Source of the DNA: Halomonas almeriensis
Lineage (GTDB): Bacteria > Pseudomonadota > Gammaproteobacteria > Pseudomonadales > Halomonadaceae
Direction of reading: 5' to 3'
DNA length: 64,000 nucleotides
NCBI RefSeq assembly: GCF_030409235.1
Contig: NZ_JAUFPO010000009.1
Coordinates: 310,001 to 374,000, forward strand
The notes under the pieces are model-generated. The model saw only the letters and a list, made by a program, of their open reading frames with translations. It did no database searches and had not been told where the DNA came from. The position numbers were made by a program, and so were the translations under genes. Shown here piece by piece: positions 46,753 to 57,258 of the stretch. Positions within the stretch are counted from its first letter, which is position 1; the number at the start of each line of letters is the position of its first letter.

Positions 46753-48213
46753 CTATCGAAAGTCTTCCATGCTGTTGCGGTAATCGATAAAGGTGTCGCG
46801 ACGCTGGGCGATCTGCGCCAGGGTCGTGTCGTCACCCTGCTGTTCGGCAATGTCCCTGGCGATCTCCAGTTGCTCGATGCCCTGGTCGATTCGCCCCGTC
46901 AGTTGCAGTTGCTCGGCACGGGCAACATGCCCTAGGGCCTTGCGCCCGCTGTGGCCGGCGGCCTCGGCGAGCAGGGCGAATACCCGGGGATCCTCGCGGC
47001 GATCGTTGGCCAGGTCGCGCAGCACCTGATAGGCCGCATTGGCGTCCCGCTGAAGCAGTGCCTCGCCGAGCACCAGGCGGGCCGGAAAGTACCCTGGCAT
47101 CAGGCGCAGTTGCTGGCGGCTGCGGGCAATGGCCTGTTCGACGAGGCCGGTTTCCAGCGCGATGTCGGCGGCGGTGGCCGGCAGCAGGGAAAGATCGGGG
47201 TGCTGTTCGGACAGGGCATCCAGGCTTTCCAGTGCGCTTGAAGGGCGGCCTTCCTCGGCATCGATCAGCGCCTGCAGGTAACGCCGGGCATCCTGAGGGA
47301 CGTCATCCTTTTCCAGACGCGTTTGCGCCTGACGCGGGTCACGGTGATGAATGGCCAGCAGGCTTCTGGCACGCACCAGTTGATACGCCAGGCTGTCAGT
47401 TCGCAATGCCTCGGTGGCCAGCTGATCGACCCGGCTCTGGGCGTCGCTGATGCGCGACTGGGTGACCGGATGGGTGAGTAGAAACTCCGGTGGGTTGCCG
47501 CCCTGCAGGGAGATCATGCGTTGCATGGTACGGAACATGTCGACCATGGCCTGGGGGGCATAGCCGGCGCTGGCCATGATCTGCAGGCCACGGCGGTCGG
47601 CTTCGTGCTCGAAACGCCGCGAGTAGGCCAGCTGGTCCTGGACGAAAGCCGCCTGGGAGCCCATGGCGGCGGCGATGCCGGCATCCCCGCCGCCACCGGC
47701 GGCGATCAGCATGCCGGCCAGCATGGCGGCCATGGTGGGGATCTGGGTCTGTTCGGCCCGGGCCTTGCGACGGGCATAGTGGCGTTGCTCGAGATGCCCC
47801 AGCTCGTGGGCGACCACCGACACCAGCGACGCCTCCTGCTCGGCAAAGGCGAACAGGCCGGCATTGATGCCGATCACGCCACCCGGCACGGCAAAGGCAT
47901 TGAGCCGCGCGCTGCCGACCAGAGTGGTGATGGGTTCGATGCCGCTCAAGCTAGTATGCGGCAGCAACCTGGCTACCAGGGCTTCCACGTAGGCCTGGGT
48001 GATGGGGTCATCCCAGGCGCTGGCATGGGCGCGAAACTGGCGCAGCCAGGTCCGGCCGAGGCGGATCTCCTCGCCACTTACCGCCTGAGTATTGCTGTTG
48101 ACCAGCGTTGGTAACTCGGGTGGTTCCAGGTCCAGATCCAGGGCTTTACTCGGGATGGCCAGGGTCAGGCACACCATCGCCATGCCAAGGCAGGTTGCGA
48201 GTCGTCGTAGCAT
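46753..48213 (-). CDS. BepA-like M48 metalloprotease with TPR region
   Basis: 486 residues with a signal peptide (about 1-24). Zinc motif HELGH at 136-140 and the third ligand in FEHEADRRGLQ identify an M48 protease. The C-terminal half (about 280-486) is helical with TPR-like repeats. This is the BepA/YfgC architecture, which performs quality control of outer-membrane proteins, notably LptD, with the BAM complex. I use the ATG at 48213, which starts the signal peptide; the in-frame GTG at 48255 has no good Shine-Dalgarno. It is convergent with lon and divergent from tusA. Confidence 0.9.
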   Translation of the reverse strand: MLRRLATCLGMAMVCLTLAIPSKALDLDLEPPELPTLVNSNTQAVSGEEIRLGRTWLRQFRAHASAWDDPITQAYVEALVARLLPHTSLSGIEPITTLVGSARLNAFAVPGGVIGINAGLFAFAEQEASLVSVVAHELGHLEQRHYARRKARAEQTQIPTMAAMLAGMLIAAGGGGDAGIAAAMGSQAAFVQDQLAYSRRFEHEADRRGLQIMASAGYAPQAMVDMFRTMQRMISLQGGNPPEFLLTHPVTQSRISDAQSRVDQLATEALRTDSLAYQLVRARSLLAIHHRDPRQAQTRLEKDDVPQDARRYLQALIDAEEGRPSSALESLDALSEQHPDLSLLPATAADIALETGLVEQAIARSRQQLRLMPGYFPARLVLGEALLQRDANAAYQVLRDLANDRREDPRVFALLAEAAGHSGRKALGHVARAEQLQLTGRIDQGIEQLEIARDIAEQQGDDTTLAQIAQRRDTFIDYRNSMEDFR

Positions 48214-48364
48214 CTTGGTCTCGTCAGGGAGTGGCCGGGAAATGGTAGCAGTCACTGGGTATCTGACATTGCCTCAAGGGTCAAAGTGCCTTTAAATCCC
48301 CAGGGGCGTCGGTGGCATTGCCCCGACCCTGCGAGGCCGACCCCCATACCACCCGGGAGACACC

Positions 48365-48613
48365 ATGACGCTGCAAGCCGATGAAGTGCTGGATGCACAA
48401 GGTCTTTCCTGTCCCTTGCCGCTACTCAAGGCCAAGCAGGCGCTGGCGGCGATGGCGGCGGGGGAGTTGCTGGAAGTCCAGGCCACGGATGCCGGTTCCT
48501 GGCGGGACTTCGAGTCCTTCATCGCCCAGAGTCGCCACCAAATGCCGGCCCGTGAGGTGCGCGGGGATGTTTATCACTACTGGATCCGCAAAGCGGGGGA
48601 GCAGGCCCCATGA
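48365..48613 (+). CDS. TusA/SirA family sulfurtransferase
   Basis: 82-residue TusA-like protein with the hallmark CPLP motif at residues 16-19 (DAQGLSCPLPLLKAKQAL). The ATG at 48365 follows GGGAGA. TusA-family proteins relay persulfide sulfur in tRNA thiolation or other sulfur pathways. The stop overlaps the perM start (ATGA), an arrangement often seen as bepA-tusA-perM in Pseudomonas-like genomes. Confidence 0.92.
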   Translation: MTLQADEVLDAQGLSCPLPLLKAKQALAAMAAGELLEVQATDAGSWRDFESFIAQSRHQMPAREVRGDVYHYWIRKAGEQAP

Positions 48614-49710
48614 CCCTGAAGTCGCTGTTTCGTGGCTGGGTGGAGCGCTATTTCTCCGACGAGGAAGCCGTCATCCTGCTGTTGGTGCTGGCGTTGGGTT
48701 TCGCCGTGGTCATCTGGCTGGGCCAGATGCTGGCACCCTTCCTGACGGCCCTGGTTCTCGCCTTTCTGCTCCAGGGGGCGGTGAACGGGCTGACCAGGCG
48801 CCGGGTGCCGCACATGCTGGCGGTGCTCATTGTCTTTCTGGGGTTTCTGGGCCTGCTGCTGGCGCTGGCACTGGTCCTGCTGCCGTTGATCTGGAACCAG
48901 CTGGTCAACTTTCTCCAGGAGACCCCGCGCATGTTCGCCAGTGGGCAGTCGCTGCTGGATGACCTGCAGAGCCGCTACCCTCAGTTGGTGACGCCGGATC
49001 AGATCCAGTCCTGGATCGGCATGGCCGGGCGGGAAGTGACCCAACTGGGCCAGCGGGCCCTGACGCTGTCGCTGTCGTCCCTGGGCAATGTGCTCTCGGT
49101 GATCATTTATCTGGTACTGGTACCGATTCTGGTCTTCTTCATGCTCAAGGACCGCGACCGGCTGGTCGGCTTTACGGTGTCGCTACTCCCGCAAAACCGC
49201 AAGTTGATGAAGCGTATCTGGCAGGAAATGGATGATCAGATCGCCAACTATGTGCGCGGCAAGTTCATCGAGATCATCATCGTGGGTGGCGTTGCCTTTT
49301 TTACCTTCATCTTCTTCGGCCTGCCATACTCGGCCTTGCTGGCGGTTCTGGTCGGGCTCTCGGTTCTGGTGCCGTATATCGGAGCGGCGGTCGCCACTCT
49401 GCCCGTGGCCGCCGTGGCGGGTTTTCATTTCGGGATCAGCGACCAGTTTGTCTATGTCCTGGTGGCGTATGGCGTGATCCAGGCGCTGGACGGCAATGTG
49501 CTGGTCCCGGTGCTGTTTTCCGAAGCCGTGAACCTGCACCCGGTGTCGATCATACTGGCCGTGCTGTTCTTTGGGGGGATCTGGGGGTTCTGGGGCATCT
49601 TCTTTGCCATTCCCCTGGCCACTTTGCTCAAGGCACTGGTTTATGCCTGGCCAAGGGGTATTCAGCAGCGCCGTGAAGAAGTGTCACTGGAACAGCCTGT
49701 TGACCCGTGA
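48610..49710 (+). CDS. AI-2E family transporter (PerM-like)
   Basis: 366-residue inner-membrane protein with about eight hydrophobic segments. Paired N-terminal helices are followed by a soluble stretch (about 100-150). The characteristic FFMLKDRDRLVGFTVSLLP and LPYSALLAVLVGLSVLVPYIGA segments identify the AI-2E/PerM family. Coupled to tusA. The transported substrate is unknown; sodium/proton efflux and signal export have both been proposed for family members. Confidence 0.9.
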   Translation: MTLKSLFRGWVERYFSDEEAVILLLVLALGFAVVIWLGQMLAPFLTALVLAFLLQGAVNGLTRRRVPHMLAVLIVFLGFLGLLLALALVLLPLIWNQLVNFLQETPRMFASGQSLLDDLQSRYPQLVTPDQIQSWIGMAGREVTQLGQRALTLSLSSLGNVLSVIIYLVLVPILVFFMLKDRDRLVGFTVSLLPQNRKLMKRIWQEMDDQIANYVRGKFIEIIIVGGVAFFTFIFFGLPYSALLAVLVGLSVLVPYIGAAVATLPVAAVAGFHFGISDQFVYVLVAYGVIQALDGNVLVPVLFSEAVNLHPVSIILAVLFFGGIWGFWGIFFAIPLATLLKALVYAWPRGIQQRREEVSLEQPVDP

Positions 49711-49715
49711 CGTGA

Positions 49716-49743
49716 TCCCGGCCGGGCTGGCGGCGGGCCGGGA
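49716..49743 (+). terminator. GC-rich hairpin after perM
   Basis: TCCCGGCC (49716-49723) and GGCCGGGA (49736-49743), six bases beyond the perM stop, without a T run. It could slow or end transcription ahead of the convergent bcp gene. Confidence 0.4.
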
Positions 49744-49808
49744 CGGTGAGCGATCAGGGTCGCTGCTGAGGGTCAGACAATGTCGGACCGCCGCATGAGA
49801 GGGCTGGG

Positions 49809-50285
49809 TCACTCGCCGGCATGCAGGGCCTGCGCCGCCTCCAGCACTTCCTCGACATGGCCCTTGACTTTGACGCCACGCCATTCGCGCGCCAGCTTGC
49901 CTTCGCTGTCGATCAGGAAAGTGCTGCGCTCGATACCCAGATGCTCCTTGCCGTAGAGCTTCTTGAGCTTGATGACATCGAACAGCCGGCAGACGTTTTC
50001 CTCCTTGTCGGAAATCAACGTAAAGTTGAATCCCTGTTTGGCTTTGAAGTTTTCCTGGGCGCGAATGCCGTCCCGGGAAACGCCGATGACAACGGTGTTG
50101 GCGGCATCGAAGGCGGCCTTGTGGTCGCGAAAATCACCGCCTTCGGTGGTGCAGCCGGGCGTACTGGCGCGGGGGTAGAAATAGATCACGACCTGCTGGC
50201 CACGCAGGGCCGATAGGGTCAGTTCGCGGTCGCCGGTAGCGGTGGCGGTGAAATCGGGCACGGGCTGGCCGAGGCTTATGCTCAT
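49809..50285 (-). CDS. bcp: Thioredoxin-dependent thiol peroxidase (BCP)
   Basis: 158-residue peroxiredoxin of the BCP/PrxQ group. The peroxidatic cysteine is Cys45 in [13 protein letters not shown]. The resolving cysteine found five residues later in E. coli BCP is replaced (GCTTEGG), so it may work as a 1-Cys type or resolve through another thiol. The ATG at 50285 follows GGAGA; the upstream in-frame extension runs into the dapA promoter region and is not credible. It is divergent from dapA. Confidence 0.94.
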   Translation of the reverse strand: MSISLGQPVPDFTATATGDRELTLSALRGQQVVIYFYPRASTPGCTTEGGDFRDHKAAFDAANTVVIGVSRDGIRAQENFKAKQGFNFTLISDKEENVCRLFDVIKLKKLYGKEHLGIERSTFLIDSEGKLAREWRGVKVKGHVEEVLEAAQALHAGE

Positions 50286-50462
50286 GATGTCTCCTTTCGG
50301 GTGGTGTCGCCGACTCGCCAGATTACACGCAACCTGAAGCAAACTGTAAAGTCGCCGCTGTACAGCTCCCGGCGGCCTGAGTACCATTTGAAGTTTATCG
50401 GCAAGATATCGACCGGGCGCCAGCCCGCATGTCACCAGGCAGGCCGGGAGGATGAGCAGAAG

Positions 50463-51347
50463 ATGATCACGGGTAGCATCGTCGCACTGGCGACACCGAT
50501 GAAGACAGGTGGCGAGATCGACTGGGAGGCATTGCGTCGCCTGGTGCATTTCCACCTCGACAATGGCACCGATGGCATTGTCGCGGCCGGCACCACCGGC
50601 GAGCCGACGACGATGTCATTCGCCGAACATTTCGACGTGATTCGCGCCGTGGTGAAAGAGGTCGGCGGTCGCGTTCCGGTCATCGCCGGCACCGGCTCGA
50701 ACAACACCACCGAGGCGGTGGAGTTGACCCGTTACGCCAAGGAGGTGGGCGCCGATTACTGTCTGACGGTCGCCCCCTACTACAACAAGCCCACCCAGGA
50801 AGGGCTCTATCAACATTTCAAGTCGATTGCCGAGACCAGTGACCTGCCGGTCATCCTGTATAACGTACCCGGCCGCACCTGCTCGGATATCTACAATGAG
50901 ACCGTGCTGCGTCTGGCAGAGGTCGACAACATCATCGGCCTCAAGGATGCCACCGGTAACCTGGAGCGCGCCGAGGATCTGATCGCGCGCCTCGAGGGCA
51001 GTGGCTTCATGCTCTATTCCGGTGATGATGGCACGGCCTGTGACTTCATGTTGATGGGCGGCCATGGCGATATCTCGGTGACCGCCAATGTGGCCCCCCA
51101 GGCCATGCATGAACTCTGCGCTGCCGCCGTATCCGGCGAGACCGATAAGGCGCATCAGATCAACACGCGCTTGATGCCGTTGCACACCTATCTGGGTATC
51201 GAGGCCAACCCGATCCCGGTCAAGTGGGCCCTGCATCGCATGGGGCTGGTCGAGCCGGGCATTCGTCTGCCGCTGACCTGGCTTTCCGAGAAGTATCATT
51301 CCACTGTCAGCGAGGCACTTCAGCTGGCAGGGCTGATAGAAGACTGA
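50463..51347 (+). CDS. dapA: 4-hydroxy-tetrahydrodipicolinate synthase
   Basis: 294-residue DapA, first committed enzyme of lysine/DAP synthesis (pyruvate + aspartate semialdehyde). The Schiff-base lysine sits in [10 protein letters not shown] (about residue 162). [20 protein letters not shown] and LYNVPGRT complete the active site. The ATG at 50463 follows GGGAGG. A longer reading from 50301 lacks conservation. It is followed by bamC, MBL and purC, a conserved gammaproteobacterial order. Confidence 0.97.
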   Translation: MITGSIVALATPMKTGGEIDWEALRRLVHFHLDNGTDGIVAAGTTGEPTTMSFAEHFDVIRAVVKEVGGRVPVIAGTGSNNTTEAVELTRYAKEVGADYCLTVAPYYNKPTQEGLYQHFKSIAETSDLPVILYNVPGRTCSDIYNETVLRLAEVDNIIGLKDATGNLERAEDLIARLEGSGFMLYSGDDGTACDFMLMGGHGDISVTANVAPQAMHELCAAAVSGETDKAHQINTRLMPLHTYLGIEANPIPVKWALHRMGLVEPGIRLPLTWLSEKYHSTVSEALQLAGLIED

Positions 51348-51392
51348 GTGGTGGCCGAGGCCATCTTTGATGATATGACGCAAGGTGGACGC

Positions 51393-52367
51393 ATGAACGC
51401 TGCGCTCAAATGGATGCCGCTGGTCGCTGTCATGGCACTGGCGGGTTGCGCTCGAGAAGGCTACTACGATAACCGAAGTGTCGATTACGCCCAGGCCGAG
51501 CAAAGTGAGCCTCTGGTGTTGCCTGATACACGCAATACCGGACGCTATCGCAACGCCATGCCGGTACCCGATGCACCGGGTGGCTTTGCGGCACAGGGCG
51601 AGGATTTTCAGGCACCGCCGCCGCGCGCCCTCAATGTCGGCAGTGGTGTGTCAGCCGGCGGTGTGGCGCGCCGTGAAGCCGGCAATCAGCGTTGGCTGGT
51701 GGTTGGCGCCTCTCCCGGCGTGGTGTGGTCGGAGCTCGAGGACTTCGTGGCGACTCGTGGTCTCGAGGTAATCTCGCGCAACCAGCGAGCCGGCCAGCTC
51801 GACACGCAGCAGGGGCGTATCACAGTCAGTCCCGGCCTGCAGCCGGGGGAGAGCGAGGTGCGCTGCGAGCGCAACGCTGCCCCGCAGAACGGCTGCTTGA
51901 GGGCACTGGAGCGGCGCTTCGAGGAGCGCAGCAATCTGGCCAGCGCCACGGCTTCGGGCCTGGCGACCCAGGGGCAGATGAATCAGCAGAGTCAGCCGCC
52001 GCGTCTCGAACAGCGCAATGGCGAGTGGCAGTTGACGCTGCCCTTCGGCCTGCAGCGTGCCTGGGCCGAACTGAGCGCTCAGCTCGAGTCCGACTTTTCC
52101 GTGGCGGGGCGGCGCCAGCTGGTCGACCAGGACATGGCAGCGCAGACCTTCCTGGTGGATTATCTCTTGCTCAGTGAGCGCAGTCGCGGCTTCTGGAGCT
52201 CCGTGGCCTCCCTGGACTTCAGTGAGGACATGACGCGGGTTCGCCTGGACCTGACGCGTCAGGGCGACGGCACCACCCTGGTCAAGGCGGCTGGCACCGA
52301 AGGGGATAGCCTGGCGGACAATGACATCCGCGAACTTCTGGAGCGTGTGGGAGGTCTGCTGCGCTGA
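51393..52367 (+). CDS. bamC: Outer-membrane assembly lipoprotein BamC
   Basis: 324-residue lipoprotein of the BAM complex. The lipobox MALAGC puts the lipidated cysteine at 19. An unstructured N-terminal stretch (YYDNRSVDYAQAEQSEPLVLPDTR) is the BamD-binding region typical of NlpB/BamC. Two helix-grip domains follow (about 95-200 and 205-320), including WLVVGASPGVVWSELEDFV and PFGLQRAWAELSAQL. The ATG at 51393 follows AAGGTGG. Between dapA and the MBL gene, as usual. Confidence 0.93.
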   Translation: MNAALKWMPLVAVMALAGCAREGYYDNRSVDYAQAEQSEPLVLPDTRNTGRYRNAMPVPDAPGGFAAQGEDFQAPPPRALNVGSGVSAGGVARREAGNQRWLVVGASPGVVWSELEDFVATRGLEVISRNQRAGQLDTQQGRITVSPGLQPGESEVRCERNAAPQNGCLRALERRFEERSNLASATASGLATQGQMNQQSQPPRLEQRNGEWQLTLPFGLQRAWAELSAQLESDFSVAGRRQLVDQDMAAQTFLVDYLLLSERSRGFWSSVASLDFSEDMTRVRLDLTRQGDGTTLVKAAGTEGDSLADNDIRELLERVGGLLR

Positions 52368-53158
52368 TGACGCCGCCGCACGGGACATCGGGGAAGCTAA
52401 GCTTTGCTTCCCTGGGCAGCGGCAGCAAGGGCAATGCCACCCTGGTCAGTGATGGCGAAACGCATCTGCTGATCGACTGTGGCTTCGGCCTTAAGGAGGC
52501 CGAGCGGCGGCTCGGGCGTCTGGGCCTGCATCCACGGCAACTCGAGGCCCTGCTGGTGACCCATGAGCATGGCGATCATCTGCGTGGTGTAGGGCCCATG
52601 GCGAGGAAGCACGGCCTGCCGGTCTACATGACGCCCGGCACCTGGATGGCCGGACGCACTGGTGAGCTGCCCCGCTGCCTGTGGATGACGCCGCAGTCCT
52701 CGCTGCAGATCAAGGGGATCGAGATCGAACCGATCACGGTGCCCCATGATGCCAGGGAACCCGTGCAGTTTAGGCTTTCGGCCGGTGGTTCCCGGCTTGG
52801 TCTGTTGACCGACCTCGGCTACCCCAGTCATCACGTGGTGGAGGCCTTTCGGGGTTGCGATGCCCTGGTGCTGGAGTGCAACCACGACCCGCACCTGCTC
52901 GAGAACGGCCCGTACCCACCGCGCCTCAAGCGACGGGTCGCCGGGCGCTGGGGGCACCTGGCCAACCAGCAGGCAGCCTGGCTGATGCGACAGCTGGGGC
53001 TCGATCGTCTGCAGCATATCGTCTGTTCGCATCTTTCCGAGCACAACAATCGCCCCGAGCTGGCGAGGGAAGTGCTTGAACCCCTACTCGACGGCGATGC
53101 CGCCCGCCTGGCCGTTGCCGCTCAGGAGACGGGGCTGGACTGGCGGATGATCCGCTGA
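52367..53158 (+). CDS. MBL-fold metallohydrolase (YycJ/WalJ-like)
   Basis: 263-residue metallo-beta-lactamase-fold protein. It has the zinc motif [10 protein letters not shown] near residues 63-72, [14 protein letters not shown] at the N-terminus and the terminal [14 protein letters not shown]. This is the YycJ/WalJ subgroup, thought to be a nuclease or DNA-repair exonuclease. The start overlaps the bamC stop (TGATG). The next gene is purC after 67 bases. Confidence 0.9.
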   Translation: MTPPHGTSGKLSFASLGSGSKGNATLVSDGETHLLIDCGFGLKEAERRLGRLGLHPRQLEALLVTHEHGDHLRGVGPMARKHGLPVYMTPGTWMAGRTGELPRCLWMTPQSSLQIKGIEIEPITVPHDAREPVQFRLSAGGSRLGLLTDLGYPSHHVVEAFRGCDALVLECNHDPHLLENGPYPPRLKRRVAGRWGHLANQQAAWLMRQLGLDRLQHIVCSHLSEHNNRPELAREVLEPLLDGDAARLAVAAQETGLDWRMIR

Positions 53159-53225
53159 AGAAACGGCATGGCAGGATGCCGATCCCCTCATTCGGTTATT
53201 TCTCTTTTTGTGTCCCGGAGGTCCT

Positions 53226-53939
53226 ATGGACAAGCAGCAAGAACTCTATGCCGGCAAGGCCAAGTCGGTCTATGCCACGGACGACCCCGATCGTCTGATC
53301 CTGCACTTTCGCGATGATACCAGTGCCTTCGATGGCGAGCGCATGGAGTCCCTGGCGCGCAAGGGCCAGGTCAACAATCGCTTCAATGCCTTCGTCATGG
53401 AGAAGCTGCAGGAGGCGGGCATTGCCACGCATTACGAGCGCCTGTTGTCCGATACCGAGTGTGTGGTCAAGAAACTGGACATGCTCCCGGTGGAGTGCGT
53501 GATTCGCAACATTGCCGCCGGTGGGCTGGTCAAGCGCCTCGGGGTGGAAGAGGGCAGTGACCTGACCCCTCCGACCTTTGAGCTCTTTCTCAAGAATGAT
53601 GCCCAGCATGACCCAATGATCAACGAGTCGCTGGCCGAGACCTTCGGCTGGGCAACGCCCGAGCAACTCGCGGAAATGAAGGCGCTGACCTACCGAGTCA
53701 ATGAAGTGCTCAAGCAGCTGTTTGCCGACGGCGGCCTGCTGTTGGTGGACTACAAGCTGGAGTTTGGCCTATTTCATGGTCGCATCGTGCTGGGCGACGA
53801 ATTCTCCCCGGACGGCTGCCGCCTGTGGGATGCCAATACCCGGGAAAAGCTCGACAAGGACCGTTTCCGTCAAGGCCTGGGCGGTGTCATCGAGGCCTAC
53901 GAGGAGGTCGGCAGGCGCATCGGCGTCGATTTTTCCTGA
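53226..53939 (+). CDS. purC: Phosphoribosylaminoimidazole-succinocarboxamide synthase
   Basis: 237-residue SAICAR synthetase of de novo purine synthesis. Typical segments are [31 protein letters not shown] (in parts), [22 protein letters not shown] and [30 protein letters not shown]. The length equals E. coli PurC. The ATG at 53226 follows CGGAGGTC. A perfect terminator follows. Confidence 0.97.
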   Translation: MDKQQELYAGKAKSVYATDDPDRLILHFRDDTSAFDGERMESLARKGQVNNRFNAFVMEKLQEAGIATHYERLLSDTECVVKKLDMLPVECVIRNIAAGGLVKRLGVEEGSDLTPPTFELFLKNDAQHDPMINESLAETFGWATPEQLAEMKALTYRVNEVLKQLFADGGLLLVDYKLEFGLFHGRIVLGDEFSPDGCRLWDANTREKLDKDRFRQGLGGVIEAYEEVGRRIGVDFS

Positions 53940-53960
53940 GGCGATCGAGATGATCTGCAT

Positions 53961-53982
53961 GAAGGGCCCCGCGGGGCCCTTC
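53961..53982. terminator. Bidirectional terminator between purC and trmO
   Basis: GAAGGGCCCC-GC-GGGGCCCTTC, followed by TTCG. A 22-bp palindrome 21 bases after the purC stop, between convergent genes. Confidence 0.75.
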
Positions 53983-54013
53983 TTCGTATCGGCTTCCGAC
54001 CGATCGCGGTTTC

Positions 54014-54742
54014 TCACATCCTCACGATCTCGACGACCTCCAGCTGTGTCTGGCCTGTTTCGCTTGTCACGGCGCGAAAACGAACATCCACGTCGCGCAG
54101 GCGCACGCCGTAGGTGCGCGCTTCGTCGCCGCGGCGGTAGGCGGGGCGGGGGTCCTGGCCGAGCACCTGCTGAATCAGCTCGCCCAGCGAGGTGGCGTCG
54201 CACCGAGCCGCCAGGGCGGCCTGGGCGGTGGGGCTGAAGCGCACGGGGAGAAGGTCGGGCGCTGCCGGGGCGAAGCCGGCGCGAGCCTGCGGGCGGGATT
54301 CCGCCCAGGGTAGATAGGGCTTGATATCCAGCACCGGCGTGCCGTCCACCAGGTCGGCACCGCGCAGATACAGGCGTACGCCACCCGTGGTCTCGAGGTG
54401 CAGCAGCTCTACCAGCGACTGGCCCAGACGGTTGGGGCGGTGCGTGCTGCGGCTGGCGAAGACGCCGATGCGGGTATTGCCGCCCAGGCGTGGCGGTCGT
54501 ACCAGTGGCGTCCAGCGCGGTGGGCTCAGGTGAAAGAGAAAAGTGAGCCACAGGTGGCTGAAGGCCTCGAGGCCGCGCACGGTCAGAGGGTCATCATGGG
54601 GCGGGTCCAGAACCAGGGTGGCTCGGGCCGCATCGGCCAGGCCCGGCTGACGCGGCACGCCGAACTTGTCGGGAAAGTCACTTTGTATGTGACCGATCGG
54701 CGTCAGCTCGATGCTGTTGTCCGGGGGGCAAGGGGAAGTCAT
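54014..54742 (-). CDS. trmO: tRNA (N6-threonylcarbamoyladenosine37-N6)-methyltransferase (TsaA/TrmO)
   Basis: 242-residue TrmO: methylates t6A37 in tRNA-Thr with SAM. The N-terminal TsaA beta-barrel begins with the usual PIGHIQSDFPDKFGVPRQPGL. It has the FSHLWLTFLFH and NRLGQSLVELL segments and the DLVDGTPVLDIKPYLP motif. The C-terminal domain (about 160-240) is the TrmO extension. Start ATG 54742. The neighbour on the other side is a divergent GNAT gene. Confidence 0.93.
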   Translation of the reverse strand: MTSPCPPDNSIELTPIGHIQSDFPDKFGVPRQPGLADAARATLVLDPPHDDPLTVRGLEAFSHLWLTFLFHLSPPRWTPLVRPPRLGGNTRIGVFASRSTHRPNRLGQSLVELLHLETTGGVRLYLRGADLVDGTPVLDIKPYLPWAESRPQARAGFAPAAPDLLPVRFSPTAQAALAARCDATSLGELIQQVLGQDPRPAYRRGDEARTYGVRLRDVDVRFRAVTSETGQTQLEVVEIVRM

Positions 54743-54832
54743 GCGGTGTCGCTCTGCGTCGAGTCCCGGGGTTGGCCCGAGTCTCGGGTTTAGGTAGCCT
54801 CGTGGCGGTTACATCATCTCAGGAAGTGCCGT

Positions 54833-55390
54833 ATGCGTCATGCCGATACCGCGCCCCACGCCACACAAGCCCACCAGGAGCCGACCGGGCGAGGACGCTC
54901 GCCACGGATTTTTTATCGCTTCGCCCGAGGCGCGGACGGAGCGGATCAGGCCGAGGTCTTCCATCATGCCGTGATGCAGGGCGCGGCAGGCCACTATTCC
55001 CGCGAGGCCCGTGAAGCCTGGGCGGCCGTGCTGCCGCGTGACGGCAGCGCCTGGGTAGCGCGTCATGTCTTCTACTCCACCCTCGTGGCCTGCTGCGAGG
55101 GGCGTTGCGTGGGCTTTCTGGAGCTGGATGTGGCGGCCGGCCGGGTCGAGTCACTCTATGTCTGGCCGTCGCTGGCGCGTCGCGGGATTGGCGCGAACCT
55201 GCTGGTGCATGCCGAGCGTCTGCTGGTGGAGCAGGGCTTCACGGGAGTCGAGATCGCCGCCAGTCTGGTGCTGGCCGATAGCCTGGAGAAGCGCGGCTGG
55301 CAGCGGATGCGCGAGGAGTGGGTCGAGCGCGGCGGCCAGCAGCTTCAGCGCAGGCTCCTGAAGAAGTCGCTGGCCGCGGTGGAAACCTGA
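54833..55390 (+). CDS. GNAT family N-acetyltransferase
   Basis: 185-residue GNAT. The acetyl-CoA site is in VESLYVWPSLARRGIGANLLVHAERLL (split at about 103-129), with the R/Q-x-x-G-x-G/A motif RRGIGA. The C-terminal SLVLADSLEKRGWQ is the typical substrate loop. An N-terminal extension of about 30 residues is polar. Start ATG 54833 after AGGAAG. Substrate unknown. A heptamer array begins five bases after the stop. Confidence 0.85.
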   Translation: MRHADTAPHATQAHQEPTGRGRSPRIFYRFARGADGADQAEVFHHAVMQGAAGHYSREAREAWAAVLPRDGSAWVARHVFYSTLVACCEGRCVGFLELDVAAGRVESLYVWPSLARRGIGANLLVHAERLLVEQGFTGVEIAASLVLADSLEKRGWQRMREEWVERGGQQLQRRLLKKSLAAVET

Positions 55391-55395
55391 CCGCA

Positions 55396-55493
55396 GAGTC
55401 GCGAGAAACGAGAAACGAGAAACGAGAAACGAGAAACGAGAAACGAGAAACGAGAAACGAGAAACGAGAAACGAGAAACGAGGGGCGAGCCAC
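55396..55493 (+). repeat. Heptanucleotide tandem array after the GNAT gene
   Basis: Fourteen period-7 units: GAGTCGC, eleven identical GAGAAAC, GAGGGGC, GAGCCAC. It starts five bases after the stop of the plus-strand gene and abuts the opposite-sense array from 55494. Confidence 0.92.
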
Positions 55494-55601
55494 GCCTCAC
55501 CCTTCACTCCTCACCCCTCACTCATCCTTCTTCCCTCTTCACTCATCCCTCTTCACTCTTCCCTCTTCACTCTTCCCTCTTCACTCATCCCTCTTCACAC
55601 C

Positions 55602-55604
<3 letters not shown>
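55494..55604 (-). repeat. Heptanucleotide tandem array at the nadC 3' end
   Basis: On the plus strand a pyrimidine-rich period-7 series ([TC]CxTCAC alternating with [TC]CxTCCC). On the minus strand it reads as GAG-type heptamers (GAGTGAA, GAGGGAA, GAGGGAT). The array begins within the last codons and stop of nadC and runs away from it for about 15 units, meeting the GNAT array tail to tail. Confidence 0.85.
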
Positions 55605-56519
<915 letters not shown>

Positions 56520-56688
56520 TCAGGGCAGCCCCACGGAAGACTTCCCCGGGCAGTAAGCTGGTCTTGCGGGGCTGGCCACTCCTGGGGCCTGGCGCTTTAC
56601 CATGCTGGATGCGTTGTGCCGCGTCTCCCGGTGTGGCGTCATGGCTGCAGTATAATGGATAGTCGGACTTTTACGTCAGGGGAAAAGC

Positions 56689-57258
56689 ATGTCGATCGAC
56701 CATGGATGGTGGCAGCCGGCCAGAGCCGTCGTCTCGCCCAATCAGGATGCCCGGCCAGAGGGCGAGGTATCCTTGCTGGTGCTGCATTCCATCAGTCTGC
56801 CGCCCGGTGTCTTCCATGGTGATGCCATCGAGGCGTTGTTCACCAACCGCCTGGATCCCGAAGCGCATGTGTATTTCGCCGCCATCCAGCATCTGCGTGT
56901 CTCGGCACACCTGCTGATACGCCGCGATGGCCAATGCGTGCAGTTCGTGCCCTTCTCGGCGCGAGCCTGGCATGCCGGACGCTCCTGCTGGCGGGATGGG
57001 CAACGCTGGCGTCGCGCCCTGAACGACTTTTCGATCGGCATCGAACTGGAAGGCGATGAGGTCACGCCATATACCGCGGCCCAATACCGCTGCCTGGTGT
57101 CGGCCACCCGGGCCTTGCTGGCCGGGTATCCGCAGCTGACTCCGGCGCGCATCACCAGCCACGCTCATGTCGCGCCATTGCGCAAGAGCGACCCCGGCCC
57201 CGCCTTCGACTGGGCGTACTTCCATCAGTGCCTGGCAGAGCCTTTTTTTGGTGTGTAA
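56689..57258 (+). CDS. ampD: 1,6-anhydro-N-acetylmuramyl-L-alanine amidase AmpD
   Basis: 189-residue cytosolic zinc amidase of peptidoglycan recycling. Zinc ligands are His33 (LVLHSISLP) and, in the SHAHVAPLRKSDPGPAF segment, the first His and the Asp, with the catalytic Lys in RKSD. Family segments VSAHLLIRRDG and NDFSIGIELEGD are intact. Start ATG 56689 after GGGGAAAA. It stands alone, upstream of the aceEF leader region. Confidence 0.95.
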   Translation: MSIDHGWWQPARAVVSPNQDARPEGEVSLLVLHSISLPPGVFHGDAIEALFTNRLDPEAHVYFAAIQHLRVSAHLLIRRDGQCVQFVPFSARAWHAGRSCWRDGQRWRRALNDFSIGIELEGDEVTPYTAAQYRCLVSATRALLAGYPQLTPARITSHAHVAPLRKSDPGPAFDWAYFHQCLAEPFFGV